NCBI GenBank assembly: GCA_027031025.1
Contig: JALVEJ010000098.1
Location: 1-7,214 of the forward strand
Length of the DNA stretch: 7,214 bases
Reading direction: 5' to 3'
Source of the DNA: Flavobacteriales bacterium
GTDB taxonomy: Bacteria; Bacteroidota; Bacteroidia; Flavobacteriales; Flavobacteriaceae
The translations under genes were made by a program, and so were the position numbers. Of this stretch, positions 1 through 6,060 are shown in pieces (position 1 is the first letter of the stretch; every line of letters begins with the position of its first letter). The notes under the pieces were generated by a model, which was not told the DNA's origin, did no database searches, and saw nothing but the letters and a program-made list of their open reading frames with translations.

Positions 1-1829
1 GAAAAAAAACCGACCAAAACACTTTAAAAGTATTAAAGGAAGCCCAAAATGATCAGCAATATAAACCCGGCTCCGACGAGCGTAAAGCATTAGATTATTT
101 TGCTTCTATTATGGATACGCTTAGTAGAAACAAAGCCGGATTAAATCCTTTGAAACCTTATTTAGCACAAATTGACAAGATAACAACCAAAGCAGATGTC
201 GCTAAATTTATGCAAGAAAATGAACCGGTGCTTAACTCTGCCTTTTTTGGTATTGGCGTGCACGCCGACATGAAAGACAGCAATAAAAATGTCTTGTATG
301 TTTTTCCTGCCGGTGCCGGTTTACCCGAACGGGATTATTATGTAGCCGATGATCCGGATTCAAAAAAAATCAGAGAACAATACAAAGCGCATATTGGCAA
401 AATGTTGAAATTTCTAGGCAAAACCGATAACGAAATAGCACAAGCTCAAAAAAACATTCTTAAAATAGAAACAGCCTTAGCCAAAGCCAAACTGACCAAA
501 GAAGAACGTCGCAAACCTGAAAATACTTACAATCCGATGTCAGTTGATGACTTACAAAAATTGATGCCCGGTTTTGACATTAAACAATATTTAAAAAACC
601 TGAATATTGATGTCAACAGCGTTGTGGTCAGTCAACCGAAATATATGAAAGAATTTAATGACGTGTTTAAACATCAATCGATTGACGCTATCAAAGATTA
701 CTTGACTTGGAATACACTGCGAGGCGCTGCCGGTAAATTATCAACGGAAATTTCTAATGCCAATTGGGAATTTTACGGCAAAACATTAGACGGACAACCT
801 AAACGCAAACCTCTGGACGAGCGCGCTTTATCAACAGTGAATTGGACTATTGGTGAAGCCGTAGGAAAACTATATGTTCATAAATATTTTCCGCCCCAAG
901 CCAAACAAAAAGCCCAAGAAATGATTGCATATTTGCAGAAAGCTTATAAGCAACGTATTAACAACTTGCCTTGGATGAGTGATGACACCAAGCAAAAAGC
1001 CATTCAAAAGGTCGAAAGTCTGCAAATCAAAATCGGTTATCCCGACAAATGGAAAGATTATAGCAAATTAACCATAAAATCTCCAAAAGAAGGCGGCACT
1101 TATTTTGATAATAGCCTTGCCGTCAGCCGTTGGAATTTTGAAGAAAATATTGACAAACTGAAAAAACCGGTAGACAAAACCGAATGGGGTATGGCACCGC
1201 AAATAGTCAATGCGTATTACAATCCGTCTTACAACGAGATTGTTTTTCCGGCCGCTATTTTACAACCGCCATTCTACGATTATCAAGCGGATGAAGCGGT
1301 CAATTATGGTGGAATGGGTGCAGTCATCGGACATGAAATTTCACACGGATTTGATGACCAAGGGGCAAAATTTAATGCCGAAGGTAATTTTGAAAACTGG
1401 TGGACTGAAAAAGATTTTGAACAATTTAACCAATTGGTAAAAAAATTAGCTGATCAATATAGTAAAATAGAAGTATTGCCCGGGGTTTATGTTAACGGAG
1501 AATTTACTTCCGGTGAAAATATCGGTGATTTGGGTGGTGTCAACGCTGCTTTGACCGCCTTGAATTTATATTTTAAAGAGCATGAAAAACCCGGTAAAAT
1601 ACAAGGATTTACACCGGAACAACGCTTTTTTATGTCGTGGGCTACTATTTGGCGCACCAAGTCACGTGAAGAAGCTTTAAAGAAACAAATCAAAACCGAC
1701 CCGCATAGTCCGGGACAAGTACGTGCCGTGCAACCGCTAAGAAACGTCGAGGCCTTTTATAAAGCTTTTGACATCAAAAAAAGCGATAAAATGTATCTAA
1801 AACCGGAAGAACGGGTAAAGATTTGGTAA
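1..1829 (+). CDS. pepO: PepO-like M13 family zinc metallopeptidase, 5' partial
   Basis: This encodes a neprilysin-type (M13) zinc endopeptidase, a family that cleaves oligopeptides, usually outside the cytoplasm. The frame is open from base 3 without a stop, giving 608 visible residues that end IW at TAA 1827-1829. The 36 codons before the first ATG (111) are clearly part of the protein: GSDERKALDYFASIMD matches the usual M13 N-terminal region. That ATG is therefore internal and the real start is left of the window. About 70 residues seem to be missing against a usual length near 680, and they would carry any signal or lipoprotein peptide. Numbering from base 3, the substrate-binding NAYY is at 403-406, the zinc motif HEISH at 444-448 (bases 1332-1346), and ENIGD with the third zinc ligand Glu505 and Asp509 at bases 1515-1529. 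The conserved DPHSPGQVR segment follows. All catalytic residues are present, so the enzyme looks active. Family assignment is firm; substrate and location are inferred. Confidence 0.95.
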   Translation, partial: KKTDQNTLKVLKEAQNDQQYKPGSDERKALDYFASIMDTLSRNKAGLNPLKPYLAQIDKITTKADVAKFMQENEPVLNSAFFGIGVHADMKDSNKNVLYVFPAGAGLPERDYYVADDPDSKKIREQYKAHIGKMLKFLGKTDNEIAQAQKNILKIETALAKAKLTKEERRKPENTYNPMSVDDLQKLMPGFDIKQYLKNLNIDVNSVVVSQPKYMKEFNDVFKHQSIDAIKDYLTWNTLRGAAGKLSTEISNANWEFYGKTLDGQPKRKPLDERALSTVNWTIGEAVGKLYVHKYFPPQAKQKAQEMIAYLQKAYKQRINNLPWMSDDTKQKAIQKVESLQIKIGYPDKWKDYSKLTIKSPKEGGTYFDNSLAVSRWNFEENIDKLKKPVDKTEWGMAPQIVNAYYNPSYNEIVFPAAILQPPFYDYQADEAVNYGGMGAVIGHEISHGFDDQGAKFNAEGNFENWWTEKDFEQFNQLVKKLADQYSKIEVLPGVYVNGEFTSGENIGDLGGVNAALTALNLYFKEHEKPGKIQGFTPEQRFFMSWATIWRTKSREEALKKQIKTDPHSPGQVRAVQPLRNVEAFYKAFDIKKSDKMYLKPEERVKIW

Positions 1830-1848
1830 ATTTTATATCAAAATAAGA

Positions 1849-1881
1849 AAAGGCGTGCATTGTTGTGCGCCTTTATTTTTT
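1849..1881. terminator. Shared bidirectional intrinsic terminator
   Basis: An 11-bp hairpin spans 1849-1874. The arms AAAGGCGTGCA and TGTGCGCCTTT pair through seven Watson-Crick pairs, two G-T wobbles and two further pairs, closing on a TTGT loop. The T-rich tract ATTTTTT follows on the + strand (1875-1881), and on the minus strand the hairpin is followed by TTTCTTATTTTG. It lies 19 bases after the peptidase stop. Its right arm overlaps the TAA stop of the convergent prenyl synthase gene (1873-1875), so one structure can end both transcripts. The hairpin is seen directly; the bidirectional role is inferred. Confidence 0.85.
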
Positions 1882-2847
1882 CCGTTCAATTACGTAGTTT
1901 ACCATCAATTTTAAACTCTCTTTTGCTTCATTTTCGGGGTATTTTTCCAAAATTTTAAGCGCTTCCTGTTGAAAAGCTTTCATCTTGTTGATGGTATATT
2001 CAATACCGCCATGTGTCTTGACGAATTCAATCAACTCTTTAACCTTTTTCTTGTTCTTATGATGCTTTTTGACAATGTTAATAATCCATTTTTTGGTTTT
2101 GGCATCGACGGTATTGAGCGTATAAATCAGCGGTAAAGTCATTTTTTGTTCCTTAATATCTATCCCTACCGGCTTACCAATTCCACCGGCAGAATAATCA
2201 AACAAATCGTCTTTGATTTGAAAGGCCATACCGACCAATTCACCGAATCGATGCATATCTTTAACGGTAGCTTCATCACTTCCAACCGAAGCGGCACCCA
2301 TAGCCGTGCAAGCGGCAATCAATGTAGCGGTTTTTTGGCGGATAATTTCATAATAGACATCTTCTGTTATATCTAATTTACGAGCTTTTTCTATCTGCAA
2401 CAATTCCCCTTCGCTCATTTCTTTGACAGCAACCGAAATAATTCGCAACAAATCAAAATCACCATTATCAATTGACAATAATAACCCGCGCGATAAAAGA
2501 AAATCGCCGACTAAAACGGCTATTTTATTTTTCCATAAAGCATTGATTGAGAAAAAACCTCGTCTATAATCACTTTCATCAACCACATCGTCATGCACCA
2601 AGGTTGCCGTATGAATTAATTCCACCACACTTGCCCCGCGATAAGTCCGGTCAGTCACTTGTCCGTTCAGCATTTTGGCAGTTAAAAAAATAAACATTGG
2701 ACGCATTTGTTTACCTTTACGTGATACGATAAAGGCCGTAATCCGGTTGAGCAGAACCACTTGTGTTTTCATCGATTCGCGAAATTTTTTTTCAAAAATT
2801 TCCATTTCGTCGATGATTGGCGCTTTTATTTTTTCTACAATTTTCAT
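1873..2847 (-). CDS. trans-polyprenyl diphosphate synthase (long-chain type)
   Basis: This 324-residue protein is a full-length trans-isoprenyl diphosphate synthase. The family condenses isopentenyl diphosphate onto an allylic diphosphate with Mg2+ in the cytoplasm. Both aspartate-rich motifs are intact: DDVVD at 86-90 (first, with RRG at 95-97) and DDLFD at 213-217 (second). The GKQMRP motif (45-50), RQKT (170-173), and GKP followed by a Lys at 235 are also conserved. The residue five places before the first motif is Ala81. In this family a small residue there leaves room for a long product, so an octaprenyl-like chain for menaquinone is more likely than farnesyl or geranylgeranyl diphosphate. 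That chain length is inference. The ATG start fits the family's MKIV...I.P..EME opening. A candidate promoter lies in the 79-bp gap after thiL, so it may be transcribed separately. The stop codon is embedded in the shared terminator hairpin. Confidence 0.93.
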   Translation of the reverse strand: MKIVEKIKAPIIDEMEIFEKKFRESMKTQVVLLNRITAFIVSRKGKQMRPMFIFLTAKMLNGQVTDRTYRGASVVELIHTATLVHDDVVDESDYRRGFFSINALWKNKIAVLVGDFLLSRGLLLSIDNGDFDLLRIISVAVKEMSEGELLQIEKARKLDITEDVYYEIIRQKTATLIAACTAMGAASVGSDEATVKDMHRFGELVGMAFQIKDDLFDYSAGGIGKPVGIDIKEQKMTLPLIYTLNTVDAKTKKWIINIVKKHHKNKKKVKELIEFVKTHGGIEYTINKMKAFQQEALKILEKYPENEAKESLKLMVNYVIERKK

Positions 2848-2902
2848 GTAACTGACCTATTGAACGGTTCGGATAATCGTATAGTTTTTATTGAATTTAC
2901 TA

Positions 2903-2910
2903 CAAAGATA
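2903..2910 (-). promoter_or_regulatory. Bacteroidota-type -7 box for the prenyl synthase gene
   Basis: Read on the minus strand this is TATCTTTG, an exact match to the TAnnTTTG -7 element of the Bacteroidota housekeeping sigma factor. It ends 55 bases before the ATG, leaving a leader of roughly 45-50 bases. No clear TTG -33 element stands at the expected distance upstream, which overlaps the end of thiL. Match seen; promoter activity inferred. Confidence 0.55.
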
Positions 2911-2926
2911 GAAAAAAGAAGATGAA

Positions 2927-3970
2927 TTAATCTTTTAACGCATTCCAACCTTGGGCTTTTAAGGCTATTTTTTTATTGTCTTGCGTAATTAAATAGGCAC
3001 CTTTATCTTCTGTAATATGTCCAATGACGGCAAATTCTTTACGATATTGGATTTTTTCATAATCTTTTTGACTAATAGTCATCAACAATTCGTAATCTTC
3101 ACCGCCATTGAGTGCAGCGGTTAATTCGCTTATATTGAACTCTTCGGCTGTTAAAATTGTTTGCGGATCAATAGGAATTTTTTCGGCATAAATATTTGCC
3201 CCGACTCCGGATTGCTGTGTGATATGCAAGACTTCTGATGACAAACCGTCGGATATATCAATCATGGCAGTCGGTTGAATGTCTAATTCTCTTAACAACA
3301 ACGGAACATCTTTTCGGGCTTCGGGTTTAAGTTGCCGCTCAACTACATAAGTATAAGGCGTCAAATCCGGTTGGTGTTGCGGATTGGCTTTAAAAGTTTC
3401 GTTTTCGCGCTGCAAAACCAAGAGCCCCATATAAGCGGCACCCAAATCGCCGGTTACCACAATTAAATCGTTAGGTTTAGCCCCTGAGCGGTAAACCACT
3501 TTGTTTGTTTCAACTTCCCCCAGCGCTGTAGGGCTTAAAATCAAACCGGAACGAGATGACGTGGTGTCCCCTCCAACCATATCAACATTATAAATCCGGC
3601 AAGCCAATTTGATGCCTTCATAAATTTCTTCAATGGCTTCTAGCGGAAAACGATTGGACACCGCCAAACCTACTAATAATTGTGTCGCCATACCATTCAT
3701 GGCATATATGTCAGAAAAATTGACGACAGCGGCTTTATAGCCCAAATGTTTTAAAGGAAAATAAGCCAAATCAAAATGGATGCCTTCGACTAACAAATCG
3801 GTTGAAGCCAAAGCATCTTTGTCGTTATAACGCAATACGGCGGCATCATCGCCTACCCCTTTTATAGTTGAAGGGTTTTGTATTTTAAAATTTTCGGTTA
3901 AAGTTTTGATCAATCCGAACTCACCTAATTTAGCGATGTCGGTTTTAGAAGGATTCTTGTCTTGTAACAT
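2927..3970 (-). CDS. thiL: Thiamine-monophosphate kinase
   Basis: ThiL phosphorylates thiamine monophosphate with ATP to give thiamine diphosphate, the last step of cofactor synthesis, in the cytoplasm. The 347 residues cover a full PurM/AIR-synthase-type kinase. Recognisable motifs in order are LGEFGLI (15-21), the ATP/Mg-binding GDDAA (40-44), STD (56-58), VNFSDIYAMNG (83-93), VGGDTTSS (132-139), DISDGL (238-243) and NGGEDYELL (288-296). All the acidic metal-binding positions I expect are present. The ATG lies in CATATG and gives an MLQDKNPSKT...LGEFGLI opening typical of Bacteroidota ThiL. The upstream region is A-rich with no Shine-Dalgarno. It follows ffh by 41 bp on the same strand without a visible terminator, so cotranscription with ffh is likely. 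No TPP riboswitch is possible in so short a gap. The link with ffh looks positional rather than functional. Confidence 0.96.
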   Translation of the reverse strand: MLQDKNPSKTDIAKLGEFGLIKTLTENFKIQNPSTIKGVGDDAAVLRYNDKDALASTDLLVEGIHFDLAYFPLKHLGYKAAVVNFSDIYAMNGMATQLLVGLAVSNRFPLEAIEEIYEGIKLACRIYNVDMVGGDTTSSRSGLILSPTALGEVETNKVVYRSGAKPNDLIVVTGDLGAAYMGLLVLQRENETFKANPQHQPDLTPYTYVVERQLKPEARKDVPLLLRELDIQPTAMIDISDGLSSEVLHITQQSGVGANIYAEKIPIDPQTILTAEEFNISELTAALNGGEDYELLMTISQKDYEKIQYRKEFAVIGHITEDKGAYLITQDNKKIALKAQGWNALKD

Positions 3971-4011
3971 ATGGTTTGATTATGTGCGAAAGGTCGTTTC
4001 TATTCAAAATA

Positions 4012-5340
4012 TTATCTGAGACCTTTAAACATGTTCATCATGGCTTTACCTTTACCGCCTTGCATCATTTTCATCATTTTAGCCATTTGGTTAAATTGTT
4101 TGAGCAGTTGATTGACTTCGGTTACGCTGCTACCGGAACCTTTGGCAATACGTTTTTTACGACTGCTGTTGATGATAGCCGGATTACGCCGTTCGGCAGG
4201 CGTCATGGAGTAAATAATGGCTTCAATGCCTTTAAACGCATCGTCATCAATATCAATACCTTTCATGGCTTTGCCCATGCCGGGTATCATGCCCATCAAA
4301 TCTTTGATATTACCCATTTTTTTGATTTGCTGAATTTGTTTGAGAAAATCGTCAAATCCGAACTGGTTTTTAGCAATTTTCTTTTGCAGTTTTCGGGCTT
4401 CTTCTTCATCAAATTGTTCTTGGGCACGTTCTACCAACGATATCACATCACCCATCCCGAGAATACGATCAGCCATCCTGTCGGGATGAAAGACATCGAT
4501 ATCGGTCATTTTTTCGCCGGTTCCGATAAATTTAATCGGTTTGTTAACAACTGATTTAATAGACAAAGCCGCCCCACCGCGGGCATCACCATCGAGTTTG
4601 GTTAAAATAACCCCTTCAAAATCTAAACGGTCATTGAAAGCTTTTGCCGTATTGACCGCATCTTGTCCTGTCATAGCATCGACTACAAACAGGGTTTCTT
4701 GCGGTTTGACTGCTTGATGAATGGCGGCAATTTCGTTCATCATTTCTTCATCAACCGCCAAACGACCGGCTGTATCTATAATGACGACGTTTTTGCCGTT
4801 TTTCTTAGCGTATTCTATGGCATTTTTAGCTATTTCAACCGGATTTTTATTGTCCGGCTCGGTATAAACATCGACCCCTATTTGTTCGCCTACCACTTTT
4901 AACTGGTCGATAGCCGCCGGACGATAGACATCAGCGGCAACCAACAAGGGCTGCTTGGTTTTCTTACTTTTAAGCCAGTTGGCTAATTTGCCCGAAAAAG
5001 TGGTTTTACCGGACCCTTGCAAACCTGCCATTAAAATAACGGTCGGATTACCGGTCAGGTTCAGACCTTCGGCTTGTCCGCCCATGAGTTCGGTCAATTC
5101 GTCTTTTACGATTTTGACCATCAACTGTCCGGGTTTTAAAGCAGTCAATACGTTTTGTCCTAAGGCTTTCTCTTTGACACGGTTGGTAAATTGTTTGGCT
5201 ATTTTATAATTAACATCGGCATCGAGCAAAGCACGGCGCACTTCTTTCATGGTTTCGGCAACGTTGACTTCCGTAATACGTCCGTGTCCCTTTAATACGT
5301 GTAAGGCTTTATCTAATTTTGAGCTTAAATTATCAAACAT
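4012..5340 (-). CDS. ffh: Signal recognition particle protein Ffh (SRP54)
   Basis: Ffh binds signal sequences emerging from the ribosome and, with the SRP RNA and the receptor FtsY, delivers nascent membrane proteins to the Sec translocon. The 442 residues are full length. The N domain (about 1-95) is a helical bundle starting MFDNLSSKLDKAL. The G domain (about 96-295) carries the P-loop GLQGSGKTT (106-114), DVYRPAAIDQL (137-147), DTAGR (189-193), TKLDGDARGG (247-256) and GTGEK (273-277). The methionine-rich M domain (about 296-442) has the finger-loop IPGMG (352-356), the RNA-binding RKKRIAKGSG (394-403), then MAKMMKMM and a GGKGKAMMNMFKGLR-like tail. Family members almost always start MFxxLS, which fixes the ATG. 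It heads the minus-strand block with thiL, and a -7 box lies 25 bases upstream. The SRP RNA gene was not seen in this window. Confidence 0.98.
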   Translation of the reverse strand: MFDNLSSKLDKALHVLKGHGRITEVNVAETMKEVRRALLDADVNYKIAKQFTNRVKEKALGQNVLTALKPGQLMVKIVKDELTELMGGQAEGLNLTGNPTVILMAGLQGSGKTTFSGKLANWLKSKKTKQPLLVAADVYRPAAIDQLKVVGEQIGVDVYTEPDNKNPVEIAKNAIEYAKKNGKNVVIIDTAGRLAVDEEMMNEIAAIHQAVKPQETLFVVDAMTGQDAVNTAKAFNDRLDFEGVILTKLDGDARGGAALSIKSVVNKPIKFIGTGEKMTDIDVFHPDRMADRILGMGDVISLVERAQEQFDEEEARKLQKKIAKNQFGFDDFLKQIQQIKKMGNIKDLMGMIPGMGKAMKGIDIDDDAFKGIEAIIYSMTPAERRNPAIINSSRKKRIAKGSGSSVTEVNQLLKQFNQMAKMMKMMQGGKGKAMMNMFKGLR

Positions 5341-5365
5341 AATTTCCGGTATTTTTTAACTTTTG

Positions 5366-5373
5366 CAAATATA
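5366..5373 (-). promoter_or_regulatory. Bacteroidota-type -7 box for ffh
   Basis: On the minus strand this reads TATATTTG, an exact TAnnTTTG match. It ends 25 bases before the ffh ATG, leaving a leader of about 20 bases. The leader is A-rich (TTAAAAAATACCGGAAATT), as is common for genes of this phylum that lack a Shine-Dalgarno. The -33 region is not obvious. It would drive ffh and probably thiL. Confidence 0.65.
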
Positions 5374-5420
5374 CGAGTTTTTACGACTTGAATATTGGTT
5401 TTGTTGAGGAATTGAGGATA

Positions 5421-5476
5421 TAGGTCGTTGAGTGATTTTTGTGACACAGGAACAAAAATTGTATCGAAATGACCGG
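5421..5476. repeat. REP-like hairpin element, copy 1 (with internal hairpin)
   Basis: The outer words TAGGTCGTTGA (5421-5431) and ATTGTATCGAAATGACCGG (5458-5476) recur at 5564-5594. The arms GGTCGTT (5423-5429) and AATGACC (5468-5474) pair over 7 bp with one G-T wobble. The middle holds 26 bases (5432-5457) that copy 2 lacks. The insert and its edge form their own 8-bp perfect stem, ATTTTTGT (5435-5442) with ACAAAAAT (5452-5459). Confidence 0.7.
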
Positions 5477-5486
5477 CATAAATTTG
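5459..5486 (+). promoter_or_regulatory. Candidate + strand promoter inside the gap
   Basis: TTG at 5459-5461 is followed after 17 bases by TAAATTTG (5479-5486). This fits the TTG-N17-23-TAnnTTTG layout described for Flavobacterium promoters. No protein gene lies downstream on this strand, so if used it would make a non-coding transcript through the repeats. A chance match in AT-rich DNA is quite possible. Confidence 0.3.
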
Positions 5487-5557
5487 AGGAATTGATGAAT
5501 TGATGAACTGATGAATTGATGAAATGAGGAGTTGAGGGAGTGAGGAAGTGAGGATTT
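5486..5557. repeat. 8-bp tandem repeat array, nine degenerate units
   Basis: Nine consecutive octamers fit GAKGRRNT: GAGGAATT, GATGAATT, GATGAACT, GATGAATT, GATGAAAT, GAGGAGTT, GAGGGAGT, GAGGAAGT, GAGGATTT. The first five are mostly GATGAA units, while the last four are all GAGG units. Two more such units, GAGGAATT and GAGGATAT, stand alone at 5406-5421. The period is not a multiple of three and TGA recurs across unit junctions, so this is not coding. Confidence 0.85.
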
Positions 5558-5563
5558 GAAAAG

Positions 5564-5594
5564 TAGGTCGCTGAAATTGTATCGAAGTGACCGG
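5564..5594. repeat. REP-like hairpin element, copy 2
   Basis: TAGGTCGCTGA (5564-5574) and ATTGTATCGAAGTGACCGG (5576-5594) repeat copy 1 with one change in each half. The two changes face each other in the stem: T-A in copy 1 becomes C-G here. Arms GGTCGCT (5566-5572) and AGTGACC (5586-5592) enclose a 13-base loop, for a 27-base element. Confidence 0.75.
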
Positions 5595-5599
5595 GTTTT

Positions 5600-5664
5600 G
5601 ATTTCAGATGACAGATTTGTGATTCGGTTACAGAGCTTGCCGAAGTATCAGATTTCAGATTTTT
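5600..5664. repeat. 7-bp-period GATTTCA words and a degenerate GGTT...GAGCTTG word
   Basis: Four heptamers run in step at 5600-5627: GATTTCA, GATGACA, GATTTGT, GATTCGG. A further GATTTCA plus a partial unit lies at 5651-5662. Between them, 5626-5650 begins GGTTACAGAGCTTG and ends CGAAGTATCA, which looks like a decayed relative of the GGTC...GACC hairpin elements, though its arms no longer pair well. Confidence 0.5.
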
Positions 5665-5670
5665 TTAAAC

Positions 5671-5694
5671 CATTAAGGCATTAAGAAAATTAAG
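5671..5694. repeat. CATTAAG-type repeat, copy A
   Basis: CATTAAGG is followed by CATTAAG and ATTAAG, a short near-tandem run. The same word recurs at 5917-5944. It is non-coding and its function is unknown. Confidence 0.6.
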
Positions 5695-5702
5695 TTTTTT
5701 TC

Positions 5703-5730
5703 TTTTGTGTTCTTATGTGTCTTATGTGGT
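5703..5730. repeat. TTATGTG-type short tandem words
   Basis: TTTTGTGTTC, TTATGTGTC and TTATGTGG follow each other, giving three degenerate units of about 9 bases. Non-coding. Confidence 0.55.
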
Positions 5731-5736
5731 TTTAGA

Positions 5737-5756
5737 GATTTCAGATTTCAGATTTT
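5737..5756. repeat. GATTTCA tandem heptamers
   Basis: GATTTCA occurs twice in a row and is followed by GATTTT, in step with a 7-base period. The same heptamer appears at 5600-5606 and 5651-5657, so one word has been reused at three places in the gap. Confidence 0.6.
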
Positions 5757-5795
5757 CTTTGTGCTATTTGTTCTAAAATTTTTGTAACTTGATCT

Positions 5796-5886
5796 TGTGT
5801 AAAGTGAATGGTGTTCTTGGTTTTATAATTTTTATTTTTTAAATTTATTTTTATTCTTCAAAACTAAGAAAACTTCACTTTACACA
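5796..5886. repeat. 91-bp inverted repeat with long two-part stem
   Basis: TGTGTAAAGTGAA (5796-5808) and TTCACTTTACACA (5874-5886) are perfect 13-bp complements. Inside them TTCTTGGTTTT (5814-5824) pairs with AAAACTAAGAA (5860-5870) over 11 bp with one G-T wobble. A 5/3-base internal loop separates the two stems, and a 35-base almost pure A/T loop closes the top. No gene ends directly before it on either strand, so a simple terminator role is not obvious. It could be a small MITE-like element, a structured RNA or a cruciform-forming site. The pairing is seen directly; the role is unknown. Confidence 0.8.
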
Positions 5887-5916
5887 CTTTTTGGGATAAT
5901 AGATTTTCTCTTGAAT

Positions 5917-5944
5917 CATTAAGACATTAAATAAATTCATTAAG
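5917..5944. repeat. CATTAAG-type repeat, copy B
   Basis: CATTAAGA, CATTAAATAAATT and CATTAAG follow one another, echoing 5671-5694. This copy lies just right of the 91-bp inverted repeat, with copy A on the other side about 100 bp away. The arrangement may be coincidental. Confidence 0.55.
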
Positions 5945-5984
5945 TTGCCTGTCCCGGTTATTATCGATTTATCGAGACAACCTT
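5942..5984. repeat. Imperfect hairpin with a diverged REP-like copy
   Basis: AAGTTGCCT (5942-5950) pairs with AGACAACCTT (5975-5984) apart from one bulge and one C-A mismatch. Nested in the same stretch, 5956-5982 begins GGTTATT, carries TATCGA and ends GACAACC. It is 27 bases long like copy 2 of the GGTC element, with TATCGA at the same offset. It is probably a diverged third member. Confidence 0.45.
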
Positions 5985-5999
5985 ATTCAGGGATTTACA

Positions 6000-6033
6000 A
6001 ACTTCTAATTTCTAATTTTTAACTTCTAATTTC
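6000..6033. repeat. 13-bp direct repeat AACTTCTAATTTC
   Basis: The identical 13-mer occurs at 6000-6012 and 6021-6033, with a further TTCTAATTT overlap between. The second copy runs into CAGATT, the heptamer word seen elsewhere in the gap. Confidence 0.65.
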
Positions 6034-6060
6034 AGATTCGAGGAAATGCCCCCGTTTTTC

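Noticed and set aside
111..113. ATG as the start of the M13 peptidase
   Set aside because: The frame stays open upstream to the left edge, and the 36 residues before it match the family, so this Met is internal.
1487..1693. Minus-strand frame inside the peptidase gene
   Set aside because: It is antisense to the conserved ENIGD and C-terminal region of the peptidase and has no family resemblance.
2146..2376. + strand frame inside the prenyl synthase gene
   Set aside because: It is antisense to the second Asp-rich motif region of an intact gene and has no recognisable domain.
4005..4011. TATTTTG as a -7 box for thiL
   Set aside because: It is one T short of TAnnTTTG and directly follows the ffh stop codon. 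Cotranscription with ffh explains thiL better.
3976..4554. 192-codon + strand reading frame opposite ffh
   Set aside because: It lies wholly antisense to ffh apart from its first bases. Its His/Phe-rich translation mirrors the Met/Lys-rich M domain and resembles no family.
4663..5209. Two further + strand frames opposite ffh (4663-4902 and 4955-5209)
   Set aside because: Both are antisense shadows of the well-supported Ffh G and N domains.
5486..5557. CRISPR array
   Set aside because: Units are 8 bp and contiguous with no spacers, and no cas-like gene is present.
5859..5866. Minus-strand TAGTTTTG as a promoter inside the 91-bp inverted repeat
   Set aside because: It fits TAnnTTTG, but no TTG stands at 17-23 bases upstream, and the bases are explained by the inner stem of the repeat.
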